DNA from: Pandoraea terrigena
GTDB lineage: Bacteria; Pseudomonadota; Gammaproteobacteria; Burkholderiales; Burkholderiaceae
Direction: 5' to 3'
Assembly: GCF_902459705.1 (NCBI RefSeq)
Contig: NZ_CABPRU010000001.1
Span: 310,001-374,000 of the forward strand
Length of the DNA: 64,000 nt
The notes under the pieces were generated by a model. That model saw only the letters and a program-made list of their open reading frames with translations. It was not told the origin of the DNA and made no database searches. The position numbers and the translations under genes were made by a program. This document shows, in pieces, positions 34,756 through 43,400 of the stretch; within the stretch, counting starts at the first letter, position 1, and each line of letters opens with the position of its first letter.

Positions 34756-35504
34756 GCGCTGCACTCGACATACAGGGGCTGTCCAAGCGATTCGGCCAGC
34801 TCGACGTCACACGCAACGTCAGCCTGTCGTTGCCCGTGGGTGCGCGACACGCGTTGATCGGCCCGAACGGGGCAGGCAAGAGCACGTTGATGAATCTGCT
34901 CACGGGCGTGCTCAAGCCGAACGCCGGTGTGGTGCGCGTGGGCGGCACGGACGTGACGTCGATGCCCTCGCACAAGCGTGTGAAGCTTGGGCTGGCGCGC
35001 ACGTTCCAGCTCAACACGCTGTTCGACACGCTCACCGTGGCCGAGAACGTTGCGCTCGCGCTCGCGGCGCGCAGCGGCCTCGACGGTCGCATCGGCAAGC
35101 CGCTCGCGAGCCGGCCGGCCGTTGTGGAGGAAGCCGCGGAGCGCCTGCGGGCGCTGGGCATGCTTGATCTCGCGGGCAAGCGCATCAACGCGCTGGCCTA
35201 CGGCCAACGCCGGCAGGTGGAAATCGCGCTCGGTCTGGCGCTCGATCCCAAGGTACTGCTGCTCGACGAACCCGTTGCCGGCGTGCCGTCAGGGCAGGGC
35301 CGCAAGCTGTTCGACCTGCTCGAACGCTTGCCCGAAGACGTGGCGGTGATGGTCATCGAACACGACATGGATCTGGTCTTCCGCTTCGCGCGCCGCATTA
35401 CGGTGCTGGTCGAAGGCGCGGTGCTCATGGAAGGCGAGAAGGACGACGTGCGCCGCGATCCGCGCGTACGCGACATTTACCTGGGGCGTCGCCATCATGA
35501 CTGA
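34752..35504 (+). CDS. ABC transporter ATPase, LivG type
   Basis: 250 residues. Walker A GPNGAGKSTLMNLL, a Q-loop in ARTFQLNTLFDTLT, Walker B VLLLDEPVAGV. The signature motif is degenerate (AYGQRRQVEIA instead of LSGGQ), which is common in LivG proteins. GTG start overlaps livM; the next ATPase overlaps it by eight bases. Confidence 0.88.
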   Translation: MSAALDIQGLSKRFGQLDVTRNVSLSLPVGARHALIGPNGAGKSTLMNLLTGVLKPNAGVVRVGGTDVTSMPSHKRVKLGLARTFQLNTLFDTLTVAENVALALAARSGLDGRIGKPLASRPAVVEEAAERLRALGMLDLAGKRINALAYGQRRQVEIALGLALDPKVLLLDEPVAGVPSGQGRKLFDLLERLPEDVAVMVIEHDMDLVFRFARRITVLVEGAVLMEGEKDDVRRDPRVRDIYLGRRHHD

Positions 35505-36225
35505 CATCCTGCTCGAAGCCGGCGGACTCAGCGCCGGGTATGGCGACACCATCGTGCTCGAAGACCTGAGCCTGCGCCTGGCGTCGGGAGAAGCCCTCGC
35601 CATTCTCGGTCGCAACGGGGTGGGCAAGAGCACGCTGCTGCTCAGCCTGCTGGGACTGACCACGCGCCACGGCGGCGCGGTGCGATATCGCCACGACGAT
35701 ATCTCGGCGTGGCCCGCCTACACGCGGGCGCGAGCCGGGTTGGCGCTGGTGCCCCAGGAGCGCGAGATTTTCAAGTCGCTGTCTGTCGAAGAAAACCTGC
35801 AGGTGTCCGCGATGGGCGAGGCCTGCGCGGCCGGCGACGCCTGGTCGCTCGATCGCGTGTACGACCTGTTCCCGCGCCTGCACCAGCGACGTCGCAACCT
35901 GGGCAACCAGCTCTCTGGCGGCGAGCAGCAGATGCTCGCCATCGGTCGGGCGCTGATCGGCAATCCGCGCGTGGTGTTGTTCGACGAGCCCTTCGAAGGG
36001 CTGGCGCCGGTGATTGTCGATCAACTGGTCGACGCGTTCTGGAAGCTGCGCGCCGACGGCGGCATGGGGGTGGTGCTCGTGGAGCAGCACGCGGAACTGG
36101 GACTGGAACTGACGGACCGCGCGCTGGTGCTCGACCGGGGCCGCGAGGTCTGGTCGGGACGCAGCAGCGAACTGGCTGCGTCACCGGAATTGCTCGGCAC
36201 GCTGGTCGGGCTGGAAAGTGCCTGA
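35497..36225 (+). CDS. ABC transporter ATPase, LivF type
   Basis: 242 residues. Walker A GRNGVGKSTLLLSLLG, signature LSGGEQQMLAIGRAL, Walker B VVLFDEPFEGLAP. Last of the five importer genes, 35 bases before the oxalomesaconate hydratase gene, so uptake and breakdown are probably on one transcript. Confidence 0.88.
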   Translation: MTDILLEAGGLSAGYGDTIVLEDLSLRLASGEALAILGRNGVGKSTLLLSLLGLTTRHGGAVRYRHDDISAWPAYTRARAGLALVPQEREIFKSLSVEENLQVSAMGEACAAGDAWSLDRVYDLFPRLHQRRRNLGNQLSGGEQQMLAIGRALIGNPRVVLFDEPFEGLAPVIVDQLVDAFWKLRADGGMGVVLVEQHAELGLELTDRALVLDRGREVWSGRSSELAASPELLGTLVGLESA

Positions 36226-36260
36226 TCGGGCACGGCACAACACGTATTGACGTCAAAGAC

Positions 36261-37016
36261 ATGAACACATCACAGAACCCTCACACCGGCGGATTGGCCG
36301 GCCTCGTGGTCAGCGCCCATTCGGCGGACTTCGTCTGGCGCGCGGCGGGCACGATTGCCACGCACGTCGCGCAGGGCTATCGCATGAAGGTCGTGTGCCT
36401 GTCCTTCGGTGAACGCGGCGAGTCGGCCAAGCTCTGGCGCAAGGGCGCGGACATGACCGAAACGAAGGTCAAGCTCGCCCGTCGCGAAGAAGCGCAGCGC
36501 GCGGCCGACATTCTCGGCGCGGAAATCGAGTTCCTCGATATCGGCGACTACCCGATGCGCGTGTCCGACGAGACGCTCTTCCGGCTCGTCGACATCTATC
36601 GCGAACTGCAACCGTCGTTCGTGCTGAGTCATTCGGAGAAAGATCCGTACAACTTCGACCACCCGCTGGCGATGCACGTCACGCGGGAGGCCCGCGTCAT
36701 TGCCCAGGCCGAGGGCCACAAGCCGGGCGAGAAGATCATCGGCGCGCCTGCCGTGCTCGCCTTCGAGCCGCATCAAACCGAGCAGTGCGAATGGATTCCG
36801 AACACTTTCGTGGACATCACGCCGGTGTGGGAGCAAAAGCGCGCCGCGATCGAATGCATGGCTGGCCAGGAGCACCTGTGGGATTACTACACACGCGTGG
36901 CGCTGCAACGCGGCGTGCAGGCCAAGCGCAACATCGGCATCGCCGCCGCGCGCGACATCAAGTACGCGGAAGGGCTGATGCGCCTCACGCCGGTCGTGAC
37001 GGAGCAATTGTCATGA
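36261..37016 (+). CDS. galB: 4-oxalomesaconate hydratase (GalB, PIG-L type)
   Basis: Hydrates the enol form of 4-oxalomesaconate to 4-carboxy-4-hydroxy-2-oxoadipate. 251 residues of the LmbE/PIG-L zinc fold: AHSAD (H20, D23) and [12 protein letters not shown] (H124, H134) are the metal site. GalB is the PIG-L-type hydratase of Pseudomonas putida, distinct from amidohydrolase-like LigJ. Its stop overlaps the aldolase ATG. No strong ribosome site is seen. Confidence 0.85.
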   Translation: MNTSQNPHTGGLAGLVVSAHSADFVWRAAGTIATHVAQGYRMKVVCLSFGERGESAKLWRKGADMTETKVKLARREEAQRAADILGAEIEFLDIGDYPMRVSDETLFRLVDIYRELQPSFVLSHSEKDPYNFDHPLAMHVTREARVIAQAEGHKPGEKIIGAPAVLAFEPHQTEQCEWIPNTFVDITPVWEQKRAAIECMAGQEHLWDYYTRVALQRGVQAKRNIGIAAARDIKYAEGLMRLTPVVTEQLS

Positions 37017-37717
37017 TCCGCGGCGTCGTCGTTCGTCAGATTCCCCGTGTCGATGCCGCCACGCTCGACGTGCTGCGCAATGCCGGCAGCGCGACGGTGC
37101 ACGAAGCGCAGAGCCGCCTCGGCCTGATGGCCACCTATCTGCGCCCGATCTACGCCGGCGCGGCCGTCGCTGGCAGCGCGGTCACGGTGCTCGCACCGCC
37201 CTCGGACAACTGGATGCTGCATGTTGCCGTAGAACAGGCGCAGCCGGGCGACATCGTCGTCGTCGGCGTGACTTCGCCATGCGACGACGGCTACTTCGGC
37301 GATCTGCTCGCCACGTCGATGAAGGCGCGCGGTGTGGCCGGACTCGTCATCGATGCCGGCTGTCGCGACATCGGCACGCTCACCGACATGCGGTTTCCGG
37401 TGTGGTCGAAGGCGATCTCGTCGCAGGGCACCGTCAAGGAGACACTCGGCTCGGTGAACGTGCCGGTGGTCTGCGCCAATCAGATCGTGAACCCGGGTGA
37501 CGTGATCGTCGCGGACGACGATGGCGTGGTCGTGGTGCCATTCGCGAGCGCCGAGGCCGTGGCCAAGGCGGCGGCGGCGCGCGGTGCGGACGAAGCATAC
37601 AAGCGCGGCGTGCTCGCGGGCGGCACGCTCGGGCTGGACTATTACAAGATGCGGGAACGTCTTGCCGCGAAAGGCCTGCGCTACGTCGATTCACTCGACG
37701 AGCTGCAAGGCCAGTGA
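37013..37717 (+). CDS. galC: 4-carboxy-4-hydroxy-2-oxoadipate aldolase (LigK/GalC)
   Basis: Class II aldolase of the RraA fold that splits 4-carboxy-4-hydroxy-2-oxoadipate into pyruvate and oxaloacetate. 234 residues with the metal/substrate motif [12 protein letters not shown] and [13 protein letters not shown] near the start. ATG overlaps the hydratase stop by four bases. Last common step of the gallate and protocatechuate 4,5 pathways. Confidence 0.88.
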   Translation: MIRGVVVRQIPRVDAATLDVLRNAGSATVHEAQSRLGLMATYLRPIYAGAAVAGSAVTVLAPPSDNWMLHVAVEQAQPGDIVVVGVTSPCDDGYFGDLLATSMKARGVAGLVIDAGCRDIGTLTDMRFPVWSKAISSQGTVKETLGSVNVPVVCANQIVNPGDVIVADDDGVVVVPFASAEAVAKAAAARGADEAYKRGVLAGGTLGLDYYKMRERLAAKGLRYVDSLDELQGQ

Positions 37718-37727
37718 GGATCGCGAC

Positions 37728-38846
37728 GTGACGCATTCCCAAACGCGTATCCGGGCGGCCGTCATGCGGGGCGGCACCTCGAAGGGGTTGTACTTCCTCG
37801 CCGAGGACTTGCCCGAGCAGGGGGCCGCGCGCGACGCCGTGCTGCTCGCGGCGATGGGCTCGCCCGACGCGCGTCAGATCGACGGCATGGGCGGGGCGAA
37901 CCCGCTCACCAGCAAGGTCGCGATCGTCTCGCGCGCCACGCGGCCCGACGCCGACGTGGACTATCTCTTTGCCCAGGTCGTGGTCGACGAAGCGCGTGTC
38001 GACTACGGACAGAACTGCGGCAACCTCCTCGCGGGGGTAGGGCCGTTTGCCATCGAACGGGGACTCGTGACCGCCTCGGGTGACCTCACCGACGTCGGCA
38101 TTCACATGGTCAACACGGGGCAGGTGGCGGTCGCCACCGTGCAGACCCCGGGCGGCGTGGTGAAGTACGACGGCGACGTGGCCATCGACGGCGTGCCGGG
38201 AACGGCTGCGCCGATTCCGTTGATGTTTCGCGACACGGCAGGCGCATCCTGCGGCGCGCTGTTCCCGACCGGACAGCGTCAGGAGGTCGTGAACGGTGTC
38301 GCGGTGACGTGCATCGACAATGGCATGCCGCTCGTGCTCATGCGCGCGGCGGACCTGGGCATCACTGGCGCGGAGTCCTGCGAACAGCTCGACACGGCGC
38401 CAGCGTTTCAGGCGATGCGCGAGCGGATCGAGGCGATTCGCCGGATCGTCGGCCCGCGCATGCATCTCGGCGACGTGCGTTCGCGCACGGTGCCGAAGAT
38501 GTGCCTCGTCGCGCCGCCGCGGGCCGGAGGCGCCCTCGCGACACGTTGTTTCATTCCACATCGTTGCCACTCGTCCATCGGCGTGCTGGCGGCCGTGAGC
38601 GTGGCGACCGCGGCCGCGTTGCCGGGCACCGTCTGCCACGACATGGCGGTGGTGCCGGATAGCGACGCGCCGCTGCTTGGCATCGAACATCCGACCGGGG
38701 AATTCACCGTGCGCCTTGCGCTCGGCATGGGGGCCGACGGTGCGACGCTCGTCACCGGCGCCGGCCTGCTGCGCACCGCGCGCTGGCTCTTCGACGGCGA
38801 CGTGTGCATACCGAATCGCGCTTGGGCGCGGGGAGAGAAGCCATGA
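37728..38846 (+). CDS. galD: 4-oxalomesaconate tautomerase (GalD, PrpF family)
   Basis: Converts keto to enol 4-oxalomesaconate. 372 residues of the PrpF/diaminopimelate-epimerase-like fold: AVMRGGTSKGLYFL near the start, YGQNCGNLLAGVGPFA with the first catalytic-type Cys, and a second half with GASCGALFPTG. GTG start chosen because GAGGA lies eight bases upstream and the family sequence begins there. Stop overlaps the next ATG. Confidence 0.86.
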   Translation: MTHSQTRIRAAVMRGGTSKGLYFLAEDLPEQGAARDAVLLAAMGSPDARQIDGMGGANPLTSKVAIVSRATRPDADVDYLFAQVVVDEARVDYGQNCGNLLAGVGPFAIERGLVTASGDLTDVGIHMVNTGQVAVATVQTPGGVVKYDGDVAIDGVPGTAAPIPLMFRDTAGASCGALFPTGQRQEVVNGVAVTCIDNGMPLVLMRAADLGITGAESCEQLDTAPAFQAMRERIEAIRRIVGPRMHLGDVRSRTVPKMCLVAPPRAGGALATRCFIPHRCHSSIGVLAAVSVATAAALPGTVCHDMAVVPDSDAPLLGIEHPTGEFTVRLALGMGADGATLVTGAGLLRTARWLFDGDVCIPNRAWARGEKP

Positions 38847-39598
38847 ACACCGAACGTCCTCCATTGCTCATGCTGCCCGGCTTGCTGTGCGATCACGCGG
38901 CATGGGCCACCGCCGCCGCAGCGTTACCGCAATACGATTGCCGCGTTCCCGCGTGGGGCAGGCTGGATACCCTCGACGCGATGGCCGATCACGTGCTGGC
39001 AAGCACCACCGAGCCTCGCTTCGCCCTCGCGGGGCACTCGATGGGCGGACGCGTTGCGCTGGAGGTGGTGCGCCGCGCGCCGCATCGCGTGACCCATCTC
39101 GCGCTGCTCGATACCGGTTACCAGGCGCTGCCCGACGGCGAGGCCGCGGAGAAGGAACGCGCCGGGCGTGCCGCTTTGCTCGCGCGCGCGCGTGAAGCGG
39201 GCATGCGCGCGATGGGGCAGGTGTGGGCGACCGGCATGGTGCATCCCGACCAGGTCGGCACGCCGCTGTTCGCCACGATTCTCGACATGATCGAGCGCAG
39301 CGATCCCGATCAGTTCGCCGCGCAGATTCATGCACTGCTCGGCCGACCGGACGCAACCTCCCTGCTGAGCGATGTGCGGTGTCCGACGCTCGTGCTGTGC
39401 GCACGGCAAGACACTTGGAGTCCGCTCGCGCGTCACGAAATCATGGCGGGGCTGATCCCGCAGAGCGTGTTGCACGTCGTTGAACACAGCGGCCATATGA
39501 GTCCGATGGAGCGCCCTCAGGACGTGGCCGATGCCATGCGGACATGGCTGGCGCGGCCCATGTTGTGCGCCACTTCCACCGGGGGGCGCCGCGCATGA
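38843..39598 (+). CDS. alpha/beta-hydrolase in the gal operon
   Basis: 251 residues. Nucleophile elbow GHSMGG (about residues 68-73), catalytic Asp in CARQDTWSP and His in EHSGHMSPME. Overlaps galD and the following gene by four bases each, so it belongs to the pathway operon. Possible roles are ester or lactone hydrolysis of an upstream substrate (for example a gallate ester) or of a side product. It is not a LigI-type amidohydrolase. Confidence 0.8.
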   Translation: MNTERPPLLMLPGLLCDHAAWATAAAALPQYDCRVPAWGRLDTLDAMADHVLASTTEPRFALAGHSMGGRVALEVVRRAPHRVTHLALLDTGYQALPDGEAAEKERAGRAALLARAREAGMRAMGQVWATGMVHPDQVGTPLFATILDMIERSDPDQFAAQIHALLGRPDATSLLSDVRCPTLVLCARQDTWSPLARHEIMAGLIPQSVLHVVEHSGHMSPMERPQDVADAMRTWLARPMLCATSTGGRRA

Positions 39599-40077
39599 CG
39601 CACGACGCCAACCTTCAGGACGCCATGCCCGGCATCGACCCGCGAACGCTCGACGTCCTGCTGGCCAAACAGGCTTGCCACGAGCTCGTGATGCGCTTCG
39701 TCGCCTGCAACGACCGGCGCGACCCGCAGGGGCTGGCCGCGCTGTTTGCGGAAACCGGGGTGCTCGTGCGTCCCAACGGCGACACGCTCGTTGGCCCCGT
39801 CGCCATCGCCGCCGCGTATGCCGAGCGCCCGGCGGATCGACTGACGCGACATCTTGTCGGCAACGTGCTGATCGATGTCATGTCGCCGACGCGCGCGATC
39901 GGCAGCAGCACGGTGCTGCTCTGGAGCGCGTCGGCGCACGTCGCGCCGGGGCCGTTTGGACGCCCGGCAGAGGGGCGTCAGGTCATGGGGGAATTCGACG
40001 ACACGTTCGTGCGGACCGCGCAGGGCTGGCGCATTGCCCGTCGCGAAGCGCGGTTCACTTTCGTACGCGAGGCGTGA
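39595..40077 (+). CDS. SnoaL/NTF2-like small protein
   Basis: 160 residues with the NTF2-like (SnoaL_4) pattern: helical ACHELVMRFVACNDRRDPQGLAALF then beta strands, ending RIARREARFTFVR. Coupled by ATGA to the hydrolase. Such proteins include small isomerases, hydratases and dioxygenase beta subunits, and the exact role is unknown. It may act on a pathway intermediate. Confidence 0.72.
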   Translation: MTHDANLQDAMPGIDPRTLDVLLAKQACHELVMRFVACNDRRDPQGLAALFAETGVLVRPNGDTLVGPVAIAAAYAERPADRLTRHLVGNVLIDVMSPTRAIGSSTVLLWSASAHVAPGPFGRPAEGRQVMGEFDDTFVRTAQGWRIARREARFTFVREA

Positions 40078-40271
40078 GGAAAAACAGCACCGCACGTCGC
40101 GCCATCCAGGCACGCGAGCCAATCCGAGAGCGCCGTTCGGGAGACGGTTCAGAGGGCAGTACCCGAGGCGGCTGACGTGCCGTCTTGCAAAAGGCTGGGC
40201 CGGCGCGATTGTCACCGGTCCGGAGGTTGAAGTCTGTAGTTGCTGTGTATTTTAAAAACAAGGGGACAGAA

Positions 40272-41351
40272 GTGAGAGTGAAACATGCATTGGCCGCTGG
40301 CCTGCTGCTGGGTGCCGGCCTGGCGCACGCACAAGGCAACGTGACGTTGTACGGGATCGTCGATACCGGCATCGCTTACTACAACAACGCCGCCACGGGC
40401 GGCAGCTTCATCGGCGAGCCGACCCTCACGGGCAAAGTGCCGTCGCGCTTCGGCTTCAAGGGCGTCGAAGACCTGGGCGGTGGCCTGAAAGCCGTCTTCA
40501 CGCTGGAAAGCGGCTTCCAGCCGGGCACCGGCAACCTGAACTACGGCGGACGTCTGTTCGGCCGTCAGGCGAACGTCGGTCTGTCGGGCGATTGGGGCAC
40601 GGTGCTCCTCGGCCGTCAGAACAACATGACGTTCTACGTGACCGGCAACGCCGACGTGATCGGACCGTCGATCTTCTCGCTGGCCAGCGTCGATCCGTAC
40701 ATCGCCAGCGCACGTAGCGACAGCGCGGTCGGCTACATGGGCAAATTCTCCGGCGTGACGCTCGGCGCGACGTATAGCTTCGGGCGCGATGGCTCGTCCG
40801 CCGGCGGTCCGTCGGCCACGAACTGCGCGGGCAACGTCGCCGGCAACTACCAGGCCTGCAAGCAGTTCACGGGCCTGATCGGCTACGACTACCAGAACTT
40901 CGGCATTTCGGCATCGTACGACCAGATGCGCGGCAACACGGGCGCCGCGGCCCCGCTGACCAGCTCGCGTTACACCGACTCGCACTCGGTCATCAACGCG
41001 TACTACAAATGGTCGACGGGACGCGTGGGCGGTGGCTGGATTCACCGTAACGTGAGCGCCGATGCCGCCTCGCTGCGCTCGGACATCTACTTCATCGGCG
41101 TGAGCTATCTGCCGACGATCACGTGGGCGTTCGACGCGCAGGCCATTCGCTACCAGTTGAAGAGCCGTGCCAACGCGACGATGCTCATCGGCCGCGCCAC
41201 GTACTCGCTCTCGAAGCGCACGTCGCTGTATGGCCTGGTTGGCTGGGTGGCGAACAGCCAGAACGGCGCGGTGGCGATTGCCGCAGGCGGCTCGGTTGCC
41301 ACGGGCGGTAATCAGTTCGGCACGATGCTGGGCATTCAGCACACGTTCTGA
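40272..41351 (+). CDS. Gram-negative porin (OmpC-like, betaproteobacterial type)
   Basis: 16-strand outer-membrane porin, 359 residues, with signal peptide (about 1-21, HAQ) and start QGNVTLYGIVDTGIAYYNN typical of Burkholderia porins. Ends in MLGIQHTF. Start GTG 40272 follows AAGGGGA; a second GTG two codons later is possible. Last gene of the aromatic island, so a likely entry route for aromatic acids, with its own promoter region upstream (about 40220-40260). Confidence 0.88.
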   Translation: MRVKHALAAGLLLGAGLAHAQGNVTLYGIVDTGIAYYNNAATGGSFIGEPTLTGKVPSRFGFKGVEDLGGGLKAVFTLESGFQPGTGNLNYGGRLFGRQANVGLSGDWGTVLLGRQNNMTFYVTGNADVIGPSIFSLASVDPYIASARSDSAVGYMGKFSGVTLGATYSFGRDGSSAGGPSATNCAGNVAGNYQACKQFTGLIGYDYQNFGISASYDQMRGNTGAAAPLTSSRYTDSHSVINAYYKWSTGRVGGGWIHRNVSADAASLRSDIYFIGVSYLPTITWAFDAQAIRYQLKSRANATMLIGRATYSLSKRTSLYGLVGWVANSQNGAVAIAAGGSVATGGNQFGTMLGIQHTF

Positions 41352-41618
41352 TCGGTGGCGCCGGCGATGACGCGAAAGACGTCATCGAGGCGCCATGACA
41401 ACGCCAGGTCGCGCAGCATCGCGTGTCGTTCAGGCGTGGGGATCGTCGGGGGGCGATCCCCACGGGATGCGGTGCTGCGCCACCGGGTTTGTCAAAGCGG
41501 GATTCACGCGCTAGCATCGTGCCTAGCCATGGCGGCACTGTGTTCTGCGACAGGAAGGGTGGCTGTCGGGGCGCGGTGGCCATCTCCCCGTATCTCCTCG
41601 CATGAATCCGCTATCTTT
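41352..41618 (+). other. region between porin and HAD gene
   Basis: No supported gene. GGGGATCG (41438-41445) and CGATCCCC (about 41454-41461) can form a hairpin lacking a T-run, a possible end for the porin mRNA. The HAD frame is open across part of it, so the true HAD start may lie here. Confidence 0.4.
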
Positions 41619-42416
41619 GTGTCTTCTTCTCACGTTCTGAGCCGGCGCCGCCGGGCGCCCCGCGCCCGCAGCGAACACGGCGCGCGCGGTCCGGTCTGGC
41701 TCTTCGATCTGGACAACACACTGCATCGCGCGTCGCACGCGATCTTTCCGCGCATCAACCGCGCGATGACGGCTTATATCGTCGAGAGACTGGGACTGTC
41801 GCACGACGAGGCCAATCGTCTGCGCACCGACTATACGGCGAAGTACGGCGCCGTGCTGCTCGGCCTCATCAAGCATCACGCCATCGATCCGCACGAGTTC
41901 CTGGCGCGCGTGCACGAGCTGCCGCCGCTGGTCGAGGTGCTGCGCGCCGAGCGCGGGATCGCCCGCCTGCTCGCCGGCCTGCCCGGGCGCAAGATTCTCC
42001 TGACCAATGCGCCCGCGCATTACGCCCTGCCGATTGTCGAGGCGCTGGGCATTCGTCGGCATTTCGAGCGCTGCGTGAGCATCGAGGACATGGCGGATCG
42101 CCGCGCGTGGCGCGCCAAACCAGATGCGATCATGCTGCGCCGGCTGCTGGCGCGCGAGGGCCTCGCGCCGCATCGAACGTGGCTGGTCGAAGACACACGC
42201 TCCCATCTGAAGCACCTTCGGCATTTCGGTATCAAGACGGTCTGGATCACGGGGCATCTGCCGGCCAGAAACAGTCTTGGCAATGCCATGCCGCGCAGTG
42301 GGCGCCCACACTATGTGGATATCAAAGTACAATCTCTGCGCGCATTACGGGTGCGCCTTGCGACCGGGGCCGGTGCAAGATGCGCCGCCCGAGCCGCCCG
42401 ATCATCAAATTCCTAA
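41619..42416 (+). CDS. HAD-family pyrimidine 5'-nucleotidase-like hydrolase
   Basis: Haloacid-dehalogenase phosphatase (SDT1/YjjG-like group). Motif I VWLFDLDNTLHRASH carries the nucleophile Asp; motif II LLTNAP; motif III Lys in WRAKPDAI; motif IV WLVEDTRSHL. The start is uncertain: GTG 41619 has no ribosome site, and ATG 41529 is an alternative. Followed by slmA, a common pairing in Burkholderiaceae. Confidence 0.8.
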   Translation: MSSSHVLSRRRRAPRARSEHGARGPVWLFDLDNTLHRASHAIFPRINRAMTAYIVERLGLSHDEANRLRTDYTAKYGAVLLGLIKHHAIDPHEFLARVHELPPLVEVLRAERGIARLLAGLPGRKILLTNAPAHYALPIVEALGIRRHFERCVSIEDMADRRAWRAKPDAIMLRRLLAREGLAPHRTWLVEDTRSHLKHLRHFGIKTVWITGHLPARNSLGNAMPRSGRPHYVDIKVQSLRALRVRLATGAGARCAARAARSSNS

Positions 42417-42432
42417 CGATAACGACCAGACG

Positions 42433-43089
42433 ATGCAGCAGGAAAACTCTTCGAGCGGTGCCGGTTACGGCGCCGCCGATGCGCTGGAGGCCGCGCCCGC
42501 GCCGGTGAAGACAACCCGCCCCAAGCCGGGTGAGCGCCGGGTGCAGGTGTTGCAGACCCTCGCCGCCATGCTCGAGACCCCCAAGGGCGAGAAGATCACC
42601 ACGGCCGCGCTCGCGGCGCGTCTCGAGGTCTCCGAAGCGGCGCTCTATCGCCATTTCGCGAGCAAGGCCCAGATGTTCGAGGGCCTCATCGAGTTCATCG
42701 AACAGACCATCTTCGGTCTGATCAACCAGATCTCCGCGCAGGATCAGGACGGCGTGACGCAAGCCCGCGCCATCGTGCTGATGCTGCTCGGGTTCGCCGA
42801 GAAGAACCCCGGCATGACGCGCGTGCTGACGGGCGAAGCGCTCGTCGGCGAGCACGAGCGCCTGCAGGAGCGCATGAACCAGTTGCTCGACCGCATCGAG
42901 GCGTCGCTGCGCCAGGTGCTGCGCCTGGCGTGCGTGCAGGGCACGCTGCCCGAGACGTTCGACGCCAACTCGCGCGCCAACCTGCTCGTGTCCTACGTGC
43001 TCGGCCGCTGGCACCGCTTCGCGAAGAGCGGCTTCAAGCGCTCGCCGGTCGAGGGGGCCGAGCCCCAGATCGCCGCACTCCTGCGCTAA
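42433..43089 (+). CDS. slmA: TetR-fold nucleoid-occlusion protein SlmA
   Basis: 218 residues. Basic linker, then a TetR HTH (about 30-85: ITTAALAARLEVSEAALYRHFASK) and an all-helical C-terminal domain. The pattern GERRVQVLQTLAAMLE and RHFASKAQMFEGLIEFIE matches SlmA, which binds DNA and inhibits FtsZ over the nucleoid. ATG 42433 lies 16 bases after the HAD stop. Confidence 0.85.
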   Translation: MQQENSSSGAGYGAADALEAAPAPVKTTRPKPGERRVQVLQTLAAMLETPKGEKITTAALAARLEVSEAALYRHFASKAQMFEGLIEFIEQTIFGLINQISAQDQDGVTQARAIVLMLLGFAEKNPGMTRVLTGEALVGEHERLQERMNQLLDRIEASLRQVLRLACVQGTLPETFDANSRANLLVSYVLGRWHRFAKSGFKRSPVEGAEPQIAALLR

Positions 43090-43123
43090 GACCGCCGGTC
43101 TGCGGCGACGGCGCAGATTACGT

Positions 43124-43129
43124 TATACT
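43124..43129 (+). promoter_or_regulatory. metX -10 box (TATACT)
   Basis: TATACT after slmA gives a transcript starting near 43136, about 50 bases before the riboswitch P1 stem. The -35 is weak. The rest of the slmA-metX gap (43090-43400) holds the riboswitch and a short U-tract region at 43299-43303. Confidence 0.5.
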
Positions 43130-43184
43130 TTTGCCACCCGCGCCGAGGCCGACGAACGTTCAACCGGCCTTGACGCGATGATGG

Positions 43185-43279
43185 GCGCGCCGATTTGGTG
43201 ACTCGCTTGCGGGCGCGCGAATGACTCTGACAGGGGGTTCCCAGACAGAGGGCATTCATTAAAAATGCGGCTAAAGAGG
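43185..43279 (+). promoter_or_regulatory. SAM-II-type riboswitch with inserted hairpin, metX leader
   Basis: P1 GCGCGCC (43185-43191) pairs with GGCGCGC (43212-43218). The loop reads GAUUUGG...GCUUGC. An extra hairpin follows (43219-43223 with 43253-43257; 43225-43229 with 43246-43250). Then comes AUUAAAAAUGCGGCUAAAGAGG in two parts: AUUAAAAAUGCGG (43258-43270) and CUAAAGAGG. UUGC (43207-43210) can pair with GCGG (43267-43270) to make the P2 pseudoknot. GAUUU...UUGC, the A-run and GCUAAA are the SAM-II hallmarks. It sits 122 bases before metX. Confidence 0.75.
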
Positions 43280-43400
43280 TCGTGCGCGCACGCCGCCGTT
43301 TTTCCGTCGACCCCTTTTCCCGCACAGAACGCTTCAGGACGCCGTCCGTCGACCCTTGTCGACAGGGACGCCGGCCACCGCATGTTTCGGAAAGGGATTT

